Shown here: one piece after another, positions 16,458-24,649 of the stretch
How the letters are laid out: every line of letters starts with the position of its first letter
Position numbering within the stretch: the stretch's first letter is position 1
Assembly (NCBI RefSeq): GCF_014284475.1
Contig: NZ_WJBC01000021.1
Location: 1-50,976, forward strand
DNA from: Acetobacterium fimetarium
GTDB taxonomy: Bacteria > Bacillota > Clostridia > Eubacteriales > Eubacteriaceae
Direction of reading: 5' to 3'
Length of the DNA: 50,976 nt
Notes under the pieces: model-generated
What the model saw: the letters and a program-made list of their open reading frames with translations, nothing else
Databases searched by the model: none
What the model was told of the DNA's origin: nothing
Position numbers and translations under genes: made by a program

Positions 16458-17297
16458 CTATTTTGATACGGTTATTCCGCCTTCTTTGGTGACAATTTTC
16501 TGACCATCTTCACTCATCAGGAAATCAATGAACGCTTGTGTTGCCGGGTCTGTTTTCTTTTCATCATAGAAGATTAAAAATGGTCTGGATAAGGTATAGG
16601 TCTTATTGAGCACATTATCAACCGTCGCTTTAACACCATTAACATTAACTGCTGTAACGGTTTTATCAACAAATGTCAGGGATACATATCCGATCGCATT
16701 GGCGTTGCCGGCAACCGTTGTCTGAACATTGCCATTACCTTCTTTAATGGTTGCATCTGCTTTTAATTTCTCAGCAAATCCCAGCAGTTCTTCGGTTGCG
16801 CTTCTGGTACCGGAACCATCTTCACGGGATACAACGACAATCGGTGCATCTGCTCCGCCAACTTCACTCCAGTTGGTAATTTCTCCGGTGAAAATCTTTG
16901 TCAACTGCTCTTTTGTAAGATTTGTCACGGTATTGGCAGGGTTTACGATTAATGCAATCCCATCATATGCAAAGGTCGCTACTTTTAGTCCCGGTTGTTC
17001 TTCTGTTTTTAAATCTCGTGATGAACAGCCAAAGGAATAGGTGTCCGCTGCCGCCCCCTTGATCCCGTCGGAAGAACCGGTACCGCTGTAGGTAAATTTA
17101 GCATCCGGATTTAACGCCGTAAACTCTGAACCCGCCGCATCGATGATCTTCTGAACCGATGTTGAACCGCCACCATTAATTTCTCCAGACACCGCCGCTT
17201 TTAAAGCCGTCTTGTCAGAAGAGCTGCAACCTGCGAAAGCCAGCACTGATGCACCAACCAACAACGACACTAAAACTTTTTTAAAACTTTTTGACAT
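16458..17297 (-). CDS. pstS: Phosphate-binding lipoprotein PstS, copy 1
   Basis: Extracytoplasmic phosphate-binding protein of the Pst importer. It has 279 residues. A signal peptide (about 1-22) ends in FAGC, a somewhat non-canonical lipobox, giving a lipid-anchored Cys23. Phosphate-binding family motifs GGGSTSVQ, SGTGSSDGI, FGCSSRD and SREDGSGTR are all present. The start follows AAAGGAG. A PhoP-box-like array lies about 82 bases upstream. First gene of the pst1 operon. Confidence 0.94.
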   Translation of the reverse strand: MSKSFKKVLVSLLVGASVLAFAGCSSSDKTALKAAVSGEINGGGSTSVQKIIDAAGSEFTALNPDAKFTYSGTGSSDGIKGAAADTYSFGCSSRDLKTEEQPGLKVATFAYDGIALIVNPANTVTNLTKEQLTKIFTGEITNWSEVGGADAPIVVVSREDGSGTRSATEELLGFAEKLKADATIKEGNGNVQTTVAGNANAIGYVSLTFVDKTVTAVNVNGVKATVDNVLNKTYTLSRPFLIFYDEKKTDPATQAFIDFLMSEDGQKIVTKEGGITVSK

Positions 17298-17378
17298 TTC
17301 ATTCTCCTTTAGAATTCTTAATTTTCATTTTCTGCATGATTATCGTACCAAAAAAGAATCTGTAGAAGGTTTTGGCGA

Positions 17379-17406
17379 GGTAAAGAGTATGTTAAGACAA
17401 TGTTAA
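17379..17406 (-). promoter_or_regulatory. PhoP-box-like direct repeats ahead of pstS1
   Basis: On the minus strand: TTAACA, 5 bases, TTAACA, 5 bases, TTTACC. The 11-base spacing is that of PhoP boxes in Bacillus-type Firmicutes. A GATAAT-like -10 candidate lies at 17339-17344 with no good -35, as expected for an activator-dependent promoter. No phoP/phoR genes are in the window. Confidence 0.8.
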
Positions 17407-17459
17407 ATAAGGATCAGCTTCCCCGCTTTTTCTTCAGTTTCACAAACTCTTTCCAAAAA

Positions 17460-17494
17460 AAGCCAATAGAAAAGCCCGGGAATTTTCCCGGGCT
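17460..17494 (-). terminator. Terminator of the pst2 cluster
   Basis: AGCCCGGGAA/TTCCCGGGCT, a 10-bp stem. On the minus strand it is followed by TTTCTATTGGCTTTTTTT. It lies between phoU2 and the pstS1 promoter, so pst1 and pst2 are separate transcription units. Confidence 0.8.
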
Positions 17495-17520
17495 GAAACA
17501 GCAGATAACGTACTAATACC

Positions 17521-17560
17521 ATACCGACAATGATCACAACCGATTACTGTTGGTCGGTAC
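17521..17560. repeat. Short alpha-type repeat after phoU2
   Basis: ATACCGAC and GTCGGTAC ends are 40 bases apart, with CAATGATCACA/ACTGTTGG inner sequence. It resembles a deleted alpha element and lies seven bases past the phoU2 stop. Confidence 0.65.
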
Positions 17561-17566
17561 GGGGAG

Positions 17567-18271
17567 CTAATTTTCGGCGTTTAATTTCTCCACCGTTTGA
17601 TTAATCATCGCTTCATCAAGATCGTTAAAATCGATGTAGTTGCCGGTTACAATATAGAAGACCGTCTCAAAAATATTGGTGGCATGATCCCCCATTCGTT
17701 CAAGATCACTTCCGATCAGACAGAACACTGTACCCTGATGAATATTTTTCGGATCTTCCATCATGTATGACATGCAGTCATGATGAATGGTCTCGTTGAT
17801 CGTATCAATTCGGTCTTCCAGCTCCACTACCTCTCTTAATCGGCTGATATCCTCATCAATAAAGGCCTGAATTGAGAGTTTGAGCAATTTCTCGGTCAAT
17901 TCACATTCCAGAGGAATGTCAATCAAGGGCTTCATATAAATCTCTTCTGAAATTTCGATGACACGCTGACAGATATTCACCGCCAAATCCGCAATCCTTT
18001 CCAGATTCGTGATGATCTTATAAGTCGAAGCCAATCGTCTCAGATCCGTGGCCACGGGGCCTTGGGTCGCGATCACCTGACTGACGATGAGTTGCAGCTC
18101 AATTTCCTTGGCATCAACCAGATCATCCCGCTCAATCACTGTTTTGGCTAATTCAATATCTTTTGAATTGAGCGCCAATACTGAATCTGACAGCATTTTT
18201 TCAGTCACCGTGGACATCAGCAGAATTTCATCTTTAATCATTTTTAATTCTTTGTTGTATTCTATTCGCAT
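17567..18271 (-). CDS. phoU: Phosphate transport regulator PhoU, copy 2
   Basis: A 234-residue PhoU highly similar to the product of 12791-13483 through most of its length, with both LERIADLAVNI and LERMGDHATNI metal-binding repeats. The C-terminus diverges (EKLNAEN tail). The upstream ribosome site and spacing to pstB2 (15 bases) match those of copy 1, as expected from segmental duplication. It may be the only working gene of pst2 that could affect signalling, depending on whether the cluster is transcribed. Confidence 0.92.
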   Translation of the reverse strand: MRIEYNKELKMIKDEILLMSTVTEKMLSDSVLALNSKDIELAKTVIERDDLVDAKEIELQLIVSQVIATQGPVATDLRRLASTYKIITNLERIADLAVNICQRVIEISEEIYMKPLIDIPLECELTEKLLKLSIQAFIDEDISRLREVVELEDRIDTINETIHHDCMSYMMEDPKNIHQGTVFCLIGSDLERMGDHATNIFETVFYIVTGNYIDFNDLDEAMINQTVEKLNAEN

Positions 18272-18286
18272 AGCATGCCTCCTTTA

Positions 18287-19045
18287 TCAACCAAATCGTC
18301 CGGTAATGTAGTCCTCTGTCCGTTTATCTGCCGGGTTTGTAAATATGAGTGGAGTTTCGTTAAATTCTACCACTTCTCCCATCAGAAAGAAAGCGGTTTT
18401 ATCTGAAATTCGGCCGGCCTGCTGCATCGAATGGGTGACGATGATGATCGTATAGTCTTTTTTCAGTTTAAACATCAGATCCTCGATTTTTGCCGTGGCG
18501 ATGGGATCCAATGCGGAGGTGGGTTCATCCATCAGAATGACCTCCGGCTGCATGGCAATGGTTCTGGCAATACAAAGACGCTGCTGCTGACCCCCGGAAA
18601 GACCCAGCGCCGACTTATTCAGTCGATTCTTTACTTCTTCCCACAGGGCCGCCTTCGTTAGGCTTTCCTGAACGATCGTATCAAGTTTTGTTTTATCCTT
18701 CAAGCCCTGGCATTTTGGTCCGTAGGCGATGTTTTCATAAATACTCATCGGAAACGGGTTGGGTTTCTGAAAAACCATTCCCACCCGTGTGCGCAGATTG
18801 ATGACATCGATATCGCCATTGATGTCCTGTCCGTCAAACAGAATCTCACCATTAATCCTTACCGATTCAATCAGATCATTCATCCGATTCAGGCAACGTA
18901 AAAAGGTTGACTTGCCGCAGCCCGATGGTCCGATAAAGGCGGTAACTTCCTTTTCGTAGATATTCAGATTAATTGACTTGAGTGCCTGAAAATCGCCGTA
19001 AAACAAGTCAAGATTTTTTGCATCAAATTTTATTTTTTTATCCAT
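18287..19045 (-). CDS. pstB: Phosphate ABC transporter ATP-binding protein PstB, copy 2
   Basis: A 252-residue ATPase nearly identical to PstB copy 1, with intact Walker [18 protein letters not shown] and Walker B. I place the start at the ATG at 19045 ([10 protein letters not shown]), preceded by GAGGAATGGC, for parity with copy 1. Differences cluster near residues 140-150 (where [14 protein letters not shown] replaces [14 protein letters not shown]) and at the ends. The protein looks functional, and because it is so similar it might serve either permease. Confidence 0.93.
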   Translation of the reverse strand: MDKKIKFDAKNLDLFYGDFQALKSINLNIYEKEVTAFIGPSGCGKSTFLRCLNRMNDLIESVRINGEILFDGQDINGDIDVINLRTRVGMVFQKPNPFPMSIYENIAYGPKCQGLKDKTKLDTIVQESLTKAALWEEVKNRLNKSALGLSGGQQQRLCIARTIAMQPEVILMDEPTSALDPIATAKIEDLMFKLKKDYTIIIVTHSMQQAGRISDKTAFFLMGEVVEFNETPLIFTNPADKRTEDYITGRFG

Positions 19046-19053
19046 GCCATTCC

Positions 19054-20259
19054 TCATTTTTTATTGAAAACATCCAGCTTGTCAGAGGCAAACCGGGACA
19101 GTACATTCAGCACAATCACAATCACAATAATGACAATTCCAATCGCACAGGCCAGTTCGATGTTTCCTTCCTCTTTCGCCACATAATAGGCCTGAACCGT
19201 CAGGGTACTGCCGGGAGAAAGAAACGTTCCCGGAATCTGGGCAACGGTTCCGGCCGTCAGCAGCAGTGCCGCTGACTCACCGACCACACGGCCGATGCTC
19301 AACAGCACCGCTGTGGCAATGCCGGGCACGGCACAGGGCAGCACCACTTTGAAGATCGTCTGCAGCTTTGTCGCCCCCAGGGCCAGTGAGCCTTCCCGGA
19401 AGGACGTCGGCACCGTTTTCAGCGCCTCTTCCGTACTCCTGATGATAACCGGCAACAGGATGATCGCCACCGTCAAACTCCCGGACAGCAGTGATATCTG
19501 GAATTTCAACGCCACTACGAAGAAGGCCATGCCAAACAGTCCGAAGATGATGGACGGAATCCCCGACAGACACTCCGCGGCAAAACGAATGGTATTGACA
19601 AATTTTCCCGGTTTTGCGTATTCGGTCAGATAGATCGCACCAAAAATCCCCAGCGGGATGGCGATCACCAGTGACAGCAGCACCATATAAAGCGTTGTGA
19701 TGATATTGGATTTCACCCCGCCGCCCGGCTGAACCACTTTAATTTTCAGCTCGCCGGATTCGTTGTCAATTTGAGCTGCCGCCTCCTGTAAAGTCAGATT
19801 TTTCAAATTGATCCCGTTGATACGCTTAATGATATCGTCCGTTTTAATATCCACGTTTTTCCCTGTTGAGTCTTTTGCATTGAGCAGGGGCGAATTTTTT
19901 TCGATATAGGCTATCACAAACTGCTCTTTTTCCGTGTAGTTATTCCTGTACTGAACTTTTGCAATTGCTGCTCCGATGCTTTTTATGTAGATCGGCCCGT
20001 CTATTAACGATTCATATCGTGCATCATACGGGTTCTCTTTTTTCAGGTTGTCAGCGTCGATGCTCATTGGCACCTCTGCCGCCTGGACAAAGACATAACT
20101 CACCGTTTCATTGTAGTCGCGGGTTAAGAATTTCCAATTCACCAGACCAATACCTTTGACGAAGATAAAACCGACAATAAAAAGCAGCACGCTTAATGTA
20201 ATGCCAGTTGCCAGATAGATAATGCCTTTAGCTAACGTATCTTTTACTTTTCGGCCCAT
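19054..20259 (-). CDS. pstA: Phosphate ABC transporter permease PstA with extra extracytoplasmic domain, copy 2
   Basis: A 401-residue permease of the same architecture as copy 1: span 1, an added extracytoplasmic region (about 40-180) ending in a PDZ-like segment ([12 protein letters not shown], then [10 protein letters not shown], then [10 protein letters not shown]), then the permease domain. The permease domain is almost identical to copy 1 (about six changes, for example F for L near 243), whereas the added region differs at roughly half its positions. The frame is intact, but its PstC partner gene is broken. Confidence 0.92.
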   Translation of the reverse strand: MGRKVKDTLAKGIIYLATGITLSVLLFIVGFIFVKGIGLVNWKFLTRDYNETVSYVFVQAAEVPMSIDADNLKKENPYDARYESLIDGPIYIKSIGAAIAKVQYRNNYTEKEQFVIAYIEKNSPLLNAKDSTGKNVDIKTDDIIKRINGINLKNLTLQEAAAQIDNESGELKIKVVQPGGGVKSNIITTLYMVLLSLVIAIPLGIFGAIYLTEYAKPGKFVNTIRFAAECLSGIPSIIFGLFGMAFFVVALKFQISLLSGSLTVAIILLPVIIRSTEEALKTVPTSFREGSLALGATKLQTIFKVVLPCAVPGIATAVLLSIGRVVGESAALLLTAGTVAQIPGTFLSPGSTLTVQAYYVAKEEGNIELACAIGIVIIVIVIVLNVLSRFASDKLDVFNKK

Positions 20260-20260
20260 G

Positions 20261-20714
20261 TTAACGCCCTACCTTTGCTTTGACAATTCTGTTCACAATC
20301 AAATTGATGATCATGATGAAGACAAAAAGCACCACTCCGGTGGAATACAGCAGCTCCACGGCGAAACGAATGACTTTGCCGGCTTGTGAACCAGCCATCT
20401 CCGCAATAAACACCGCTGTCAGAATGGCCACCGGCACTCCGATCACAATGGCTCCGAAAGTTGCCAAAACCGATCCGACAATCATATAGAAGATGCCATA
20501 CAGATTTGATCCCGGCCGCCATTCGACCCCGGTTAAAAAGCTCCACAGCGAGTAACTGTTAGAAACAAAAGGTGCTAATCCGTTGTAGAACACAAAAAAT
20601 GTGATCGCCAGCAGGCTGATTACCGCTACACAGGCACAAATCAGAAAAAAGTTTTCAATAATTCTTTCTCTTAATTTCTTGCGTTTGATCGCTTCCAAAG
20701 AATTCTGCTTTCAT
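20261..20714 (-). pseudogene. pstC: Remnant of pstC, copy 2, with internal deletion and lost start
   Basis: Compared with pstC1, 148 codons are missing in frame (residues about 124-271, most of the transport core): AVELL is joined directly to LLYSTG. The junction retains a single GAGCTGCTG where pstC1 has two, 444 bases apart, so the loss fits deletion between direct repeats. The 5' end is also two bases shorter in a T-rich tract, which puts the ATG at 20714 out of frame; the remaining 145-codon frame could begin only at a TTG with no ribosome site. Not expected to make a working permease. Confidence 0.9.
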
Positions 20715-20794
20715 TCTGCAGATTCAATAGGCAAATATGAACTTTTAAAGCTCGAACAGAACTTGCTTTGCGGTCCGTTAATGCAGCCAGAATT

Positions 20795-21628
20795 TTACAA
20801 TACGGTTATTCCCCCTTCTTCTGTCACAATATCCTGACCATCTGGCCCCATCAGAAAATCAAGAAAAGAAAGTGTCGCATTGTCAATCTTATTTTTGTCA
20901 TAGACCACAATGAAAGGCCTGGATAAGGCATAGGTCTTGCTGCGGACATTTTCAACGGTCGCTGCCACACCATCAACCCGGATCGTCTTGACCGATTTGT
21001 TGACGAAAGTCAGCGACACATATCCGATCGCATTGGGATTGCCGGCAACGGTTGTCTGAACATTGCCATTGCCTTCCTTGATGGTGGCACTGCCTTTGAG
21101 TTTTTCTGTGAATCCCACCAGTTCTTCGGTAGCGGTTCTGGTCCCGGAACCATCTTCCCGCGATACAACCACAATCGGTGCATCGACTCCGCCGACTTCA
21201 CTCCAGTTGGTATACTCGCCAGTATATATTTTGGCCAGCTGATTTTTGGTCAGGTCAGTAACGGTATTGGCCGGATTAACGATCATTGCAATGCCGTCAT
21301 ACGCAAACACAAGCTCCGTTAAATTAACTTTTTCTTCCGCTTTCAAATCCCGTGATGAGCACCCAAAGGAATAGGTGCCGACCGTCGCCCCTTTAATCCC
21401 GTCGGAAGAACCGGTGCCGCTGTAGGTAAACTCAACGTCCGGATTCAATGCCGTATACTCCGAACCCACCGCATCGATAATCTTCTGCACGGATGTTGAC
21501 CCGCCGCCGTTGATTTCGCCGGCATCCGCCGATGACGTTGCTGCGCCTGATGAACCGCATCCCGCAAGACTCATTGCCATTACTGTCATCAGGACTATCA
21601 TCAGTATGGTTGTTATTCTTTTCTTCAT
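20795..21628 (-). CDS. pstS: Phosphate-binding lipoprotein PstS, copy 2
   Basis: A 277-residue PstS with a classic lipoprotein signal (SLAGC; Cys24). It shares all phosphate-site motifs with copy 1 (GGGSTSVQ, SGTGSSDGI, FGCSSRD, SREDGSGTR) but diverges more than PstB or the PstA membrane half. The start follows AAGGAGAAA. No PhoP-box-like array is visible upstream, and a terminator hairpin ends only 22 bases before the start codon. The protein may still feed the intact pst1 permease if it is expressed. Confidence 0.93.
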   Translation of the reverse strand: MKKRITTILMIVLMTVMAMSLAGCGSSGAATSSADAGEINGGGSTSVQKIIDAVGSEYTALNPDVEFTYSGTGSSDGIKGATVGTYSFGCSSRDLKAEEKVNLTELVFAYDGIAMIVNPANTVTDLTKNQLAKIYTGEYTNWSEVGGVDAPIVVVSREDGSGTRTATEELVGFTEKLKGSATIKEGNGNVQTTVAGNPNAIGYVSLTFVNKSVKTIRVDGVAATVENVRSKTYALSRPFIVVYDKNKIDNATLSFLDFLMGPDGQDIVTEEGGITVL

Positions 21629-21650
21629 TGATTTCTCCTTGTCATCGCAT

Positions 21651-21699
21651 AAAAAAAAGCAAAGCCGACTTGCAACACACTGTCTCTCTGCTTTTTTTG
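21651..21699 (-). terminator. Terminator between the HD gene and pstS2
   Basis: On the minus strand AAAAAAAGCAGAG pairs with CTTTGCTTTTTTTT (one G-U), followed directly by the pstS2 leader. Its nearness to pstS2 leaves little space for a separate promoter. Confidence 0.75.
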
Positions 21700-21718
21700 T
21701 TACCCGTTAATTCATTCT

Positions 21719-22261
21719 TTAATCAAAAATCTCCCGAACCAGCTGATTGAACTCCTGATACATTGGCGAATCAGACAGCGGTTTTAATGACTCCATCACG
21801 CCTTTATAATACCAGGCCTGTTTATCTTTTCCACGCACAAAAATGTCCCAAACTTCATCGCCCATTTTTTCGTAGTCTGCCTTGATGCTTCGCAGGTTCG
21901 ATAATTTATCGGCACAGGCCAGCAGCTGCATCTCGTAGGTGGCTTCGCTGCCGAGAAAATCGATGGTATTCTGTTTGCGTTTTTCCCACGGCAGCGTTTT
22001 GTCTTCCGAATCAGAGGCAACCAACGCTGCCACTTCATCACCAAATTCTGCTCGGATGATTTCTAAAGTCGTTTCCGTATCTTCCACGGTATCATGAAGC
22101 AGACCGGCACAGATTAACGCTTCGTTGGTTTCGGAATCAACCGATGCCGCCAAAATCTTTGCGACCTCAAACGGATGTGTAATATAAGGCGTTTTCGATC
22201 CCTTTCTGAAATAACCCAAGTGGGCATTGGCTGAAAATTCAATGGCTTTTAATACCGACAT
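21719..22261 (-). CDS. HD-domain protein, probable small (p)ppGpp hydrolase
   Basis: A 180-residue HD phosphohydrolase resembling the hydrolase half of RelA/SpoT and the stand-alone MESH1-type alarmone hydrolases. The signature H-x19ish-HDTVEDT is present (GLLHDTVEDTE near 53-63), with an upstream His in YITHPFEVA and a downstream D/K pair in ACADKLSNL, all expected metal or substrate ligands. No synthetase or TGS/ACT domain is attached. It lies 17 bases downstream of a Nudix gene, forming a likely two-gene operon of nucleotide-cleaving enzymes. Substrate is inferred from family only. Confidence 0.82.
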   Translation of the reverse strand: MSVLKAIEFSANAHLGYFRKGSKTPYITHPFEVAKILAASVDSETNEALICAGLLHDTVEDTETTLEIIRAEFGDEVAALVASDSEDKTLPWEKRKQNTIDFLGSEATYEMQLLACADKLSNLRSIKADYEKMGDEVWDIFVRGKDKQAWYYKGVMESLKPLSDSPMYQEFNQLVREIFD

Positions 22262-22278
22262 GGCAATCTCCTTCTTTT

Positions 22279-22845
22279 TTAAAATGATTGATTCAAGACC
22301 CGATCACATATTTTGTCATAAATCACTTGAACATGCGGTTCGCTCACATAATCCGTCAGGTTTTTTATCGGAATCCACATTACCCCGCTGTTTTCATCCG
22401 GTTTTGATCGAACTGGTTCCTCTTCTGAAGCCTTGAGAACATAGGCAACTGACAAATGCAGATGCGTAGAAACCGGTTTATTATTCTTGATATGGCCGAA
22501 AACAGGCAATATATCCAGTGAAACGATTCTATCCGAACACGTTTTAATCTGCTTTATTCCCGTCTCTTCCTGCGCTTCTTTGATGGCGACCGCAAGCAAA
22601 TCTTCATCGCCGTCGGCATGGCCTCCGGTCCATGACCAGGACTGATAGATATTATGATAAATCATCAGCACTTTATCCATCGTTTCGTTGAAAATCATCG
22701 ATGAGCTGGTCAGATGGGCAATTTTATTTTCGCGCAGCAACACATTCCCGGGGTTCTTGCTGATAAACAACTGGATCGTTTCTTTATCAGCAGCTTCCAG
22801 CGCTGAACCTGGTTTGAAATTGGCGATTGCTTTTTGATAATGCAT
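22279..22845 (-). CDS. Nudix hydrolase
   Basis: A 188-residue Nudix protein. The Nudix box runs from G near residue 90 (GHADGDE, seven residues, KEAQEETGI). The usual Arg of REUXEE is Lys here, while the metal-binding Glu residues are kept. Nudix enzymes cleave nucleoside diphosphates linked to another group; the substrate cannot be deduced. It forms a likely operon with the following HD protein. Start chosen at the first ATG, preceded by AAAGGAGA. Confidence 0.86.
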   Translation of the reverse strand: MHYQKAIANFKPGSALEAADKETIQLFISKNPGNVLLRENKIAHLTSSSMIFNETMDKVLMIYHNIYQSWSWTGGHADGDEDLLAVAIKEAQEETGIKQIKTCSDRIVSLDILPVFGHIKNNKPVSTHLHLSVAYVLKASEEEPVRSKPDENSGVMWIPIKNLTDYVSEPHVQVIYDKICDRVLNQSF

Positions 22846-22907
22846 GCCGAGTCTCCTTTATTTCTGTTTCAGGTCATTGTCCCATTCAAAAGGCGTGAAC
22901 ATAATTA

Positions 22908-23014
22908 GTATTGCCGTCGGTTTGTGCAACCAATTTGGTAACGTGTAGGCGAACAGTCCAAAGACTGTCCGCCGTACAGTGTACACATTGGTTCGCACAA
23001 ACCGGCAGCAATAC
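22908..23014. repeat. Composite palindromic repeat family beta, copy 2
   Basis: A 107-base near-perfect palindrome with outer arms GTATTGC.CGGTTTGTGCAACC and GGTTCGCACAAACCGGCAGC. The inner core ACGTGTAGGCGAACAG / CTGTCCGCCGTACAGTGT matches 46169-46216. From 22931 to 22989 the two copies differ at only two of 59 positions, both in the hairpin loop. It lies between the DEAD-box helicase stop (23036) and the Nudix start. Confidence 0.9.
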
Positions 23015-23035
23015 TTACGGCTGTCTTGTAAACGC

Positions 23036-24526
23036 CTAACAGAACCGGCGAACCGGTCTTTTTCGCTGAACACTGACCGGTTTATCTTCAGCGACCGATA
23101 CCTTCCGCGGTCGCCCTTTGATATTTTTGGTCTGCAGTTCTTTCAATACCTGTTCACCCTTGTTGTTCAATATTTCCACAAAAGTTGAAACGTCCAGAAT
23201 CGTAATAACCCCAATGTCCGCTGCCGTCATTCCGTTGATGTTGCACAAGGTTCCAACGATATCGACCGGGCGCATTTTTGTTTTTTTCCCGGCATTGATA
23301 TGAAGCTTCATAATCTCACTGGTTAAATCATGAGCCTTATCCATTTTCTCTTCCGGTTTCTCCTGAAGTTTTTCAATAAAAGCCGGTCTCAGGCTGTCGA
23401 TTTCAGGCTGTGTCGGGCATTCTTTTTCGATGATTTCTTTTTCGACATACGCCTCAATCTCAGAAAAATGACGTCCTTCCTTGTACGATACAAGCGTAAT
23501 GGCTTTTCCTGCTGTTCCCTGGCGACCAGTTCGGCCAATCCGATGCACATAGGTTTCCCTTTCCCATGGCACATCATAATTGATCACGTGCGAGATCTCC
23601 TGAACATCGATGCCGCGGGCGGCTACATCGGTCGCAATAAGATAACGAAAGGCGCCTTTTTTAAACCGCTGCATCACCAGCGTCCGTTCATCCTGTTCCA
23701 TGCCGCCGTGAATTTTTTCGCAGGCTTGATTGTTTTTTCCAAAACTGTTGTAAATGGCGTTCACCCGTTCCTGAGTATTGCAGAAGATAATACAGCTGTC
23801 CGGGTTTTCAACTACCAGAACCGCTTTCAGAATATCCAGCTTGTCCGCATTTTCAGTTTTATAGACGCATTGCTCGATGGCATCGGTTCGCTTGGCTTCC
23901 GCTTCAATTTCAATCAACTGGGGATTGTTCATATAGTTTTTTGACAAACGCTGAATTTCGGGTTCCAGCGTCGCTGAAAACAGCATCGTCACGCGATTTT
24001 TCGGCAGTTCGTCAATGATTTCCTCAACCTGGTCAATAAAACCCATATTGAGCATTTCATCGGCTTCATCGATAATTAAATATTTAATTTCATCGGTGAT
24101 CAGGTTCCCTCTGTCAATATGGTCCATGACACGACCCGGCGTCCCGACCACGACATGCGTTTTCTGCTTCAGTTCTTTTTCCTGACGCTTGATCGGCGAT
24201 TTTCCATAAAGGGCGGATACTTTCACCCGTTTGAACCGGCCGATATTAAAAATATCTTCCCGTACCTGCAGCGCCAGTTCACGTGTCGGCGTCAGCACCA
24301 GCACCTGGGGCTTATTTTCATCCCAATCCAGCAGCTCGCAGACGGGAATCCCGAAGGCGGCGGTTTTTCCGCTGCCAGTTTGCGCCTTGCACAGGATATC
24401 CTTTTGTTCCAGCGCAACGGGAATAACCGCTTTCTGAACTTTTGTCGGACTTGTAAAATTCAGTTTTTCGATGGCTTTCAAGATCTCATCGCCGAGTGGG
24501 TAATTATTAAAATTGTTTATTGTCAT
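23036..24526 (-). CDS. DEAD-box ATP-dependent RNA helicase with DbpA-type C-terminal domain
   Basis: RNA helicase of about 496 residues. Motif Q/I: AQTGSGKTAA. Motif II: DEAD in LIIDEADEML. Motif III: SAT. Motif VI: HRIGRTGR. The last 80 or so residues (from MRPVDIVGTLCNI) resemble the DbpA RNA-binding domain, which in DbpA/YxiN recognises hairpin 92 of 23S rRNA during 50S assembly, followed by a basic tail. I prefer the ATG at 24526 (MTINNFNNYPLG). An in-frame ATG nine codons upstream is possible; neither has a strong ribosome site. The gene ends 22 bases from a beta repeat. Confidence 0.88.
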   Translation of the reverse strand: MTINNFNNYPLGDEILKAIEKLNFTSPTKVQKAVIPVALEQKDILCKAQTGSGKTAAFGIPVCELLDWDENKPQVLVLTPTRELALQVREDIFNIGRFKRVKVSALYGKSPIKRQEKELKQKTHVVVGTPGRVMDHIDRGNLITDEIKYLIIDEADEMLNMGFIDQVEEIIDELPKNRVTMLFSATLEPEIQRLSKNYMNNPQLIEIEAEAKRTDAIEQCVYKTENADKLDILKAVLVVENPDSCIIFCNTQERVNAIYNSFGKNNQACEKIHGGMEQDERTLVMQRFKKGAFRYLIATDVAARGIDVQEISHVINYDVPWERETYVHRIGRTGRQGTAGKAITLVSYKEGRHFSEIEAYVEKEIIEKECPTQPEIDSLRPAFIEKLQEKPEEKMDKAHDLTSEIMKLHINAGKKTKMRPVDIVGTLCNINGMTAADIGVITILDVSTFVEILNNKGEQVLKELQTKNIKGRPRKVSVAEDKPVSVQRKRPVRRFC

Positions 24527-24565
24527 TCTTTTCTCATTCTTTCCTGTTCTCATTTTGTTGCTACT

Positions 24566-24606
24566 TAAAAAGCTGTATCCACTGGATAAACTCAGAAGAT
24601 ACAGCT
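24566..24606 (-). terminator. Terminator of the chemoreceptor gene
   Basis: AGCTGTATC/GATACAGCT, a 9-bp stem, followed by TTTTT on the minus strand. Confidence 0.75.
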
Positions 24607-24649
24607 AATATATATTATACTCGATAAAACTGATTTTTTGTTTAAATTT

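Noticed and set aside
12791-21628. A composite transposon as the cause of the pst duplication
   Set aside because: No transposase or matching flanking element is seen; the small alpha repeat at 17521-17560 lies between the copies but not at both ends.
22858-23073. A 71-codon frame between the Nudix and helicase genes
   Set aside because: It covers the beta repeat and overlaps the helicase 3' end; the frame is a by-product of the palindrome.
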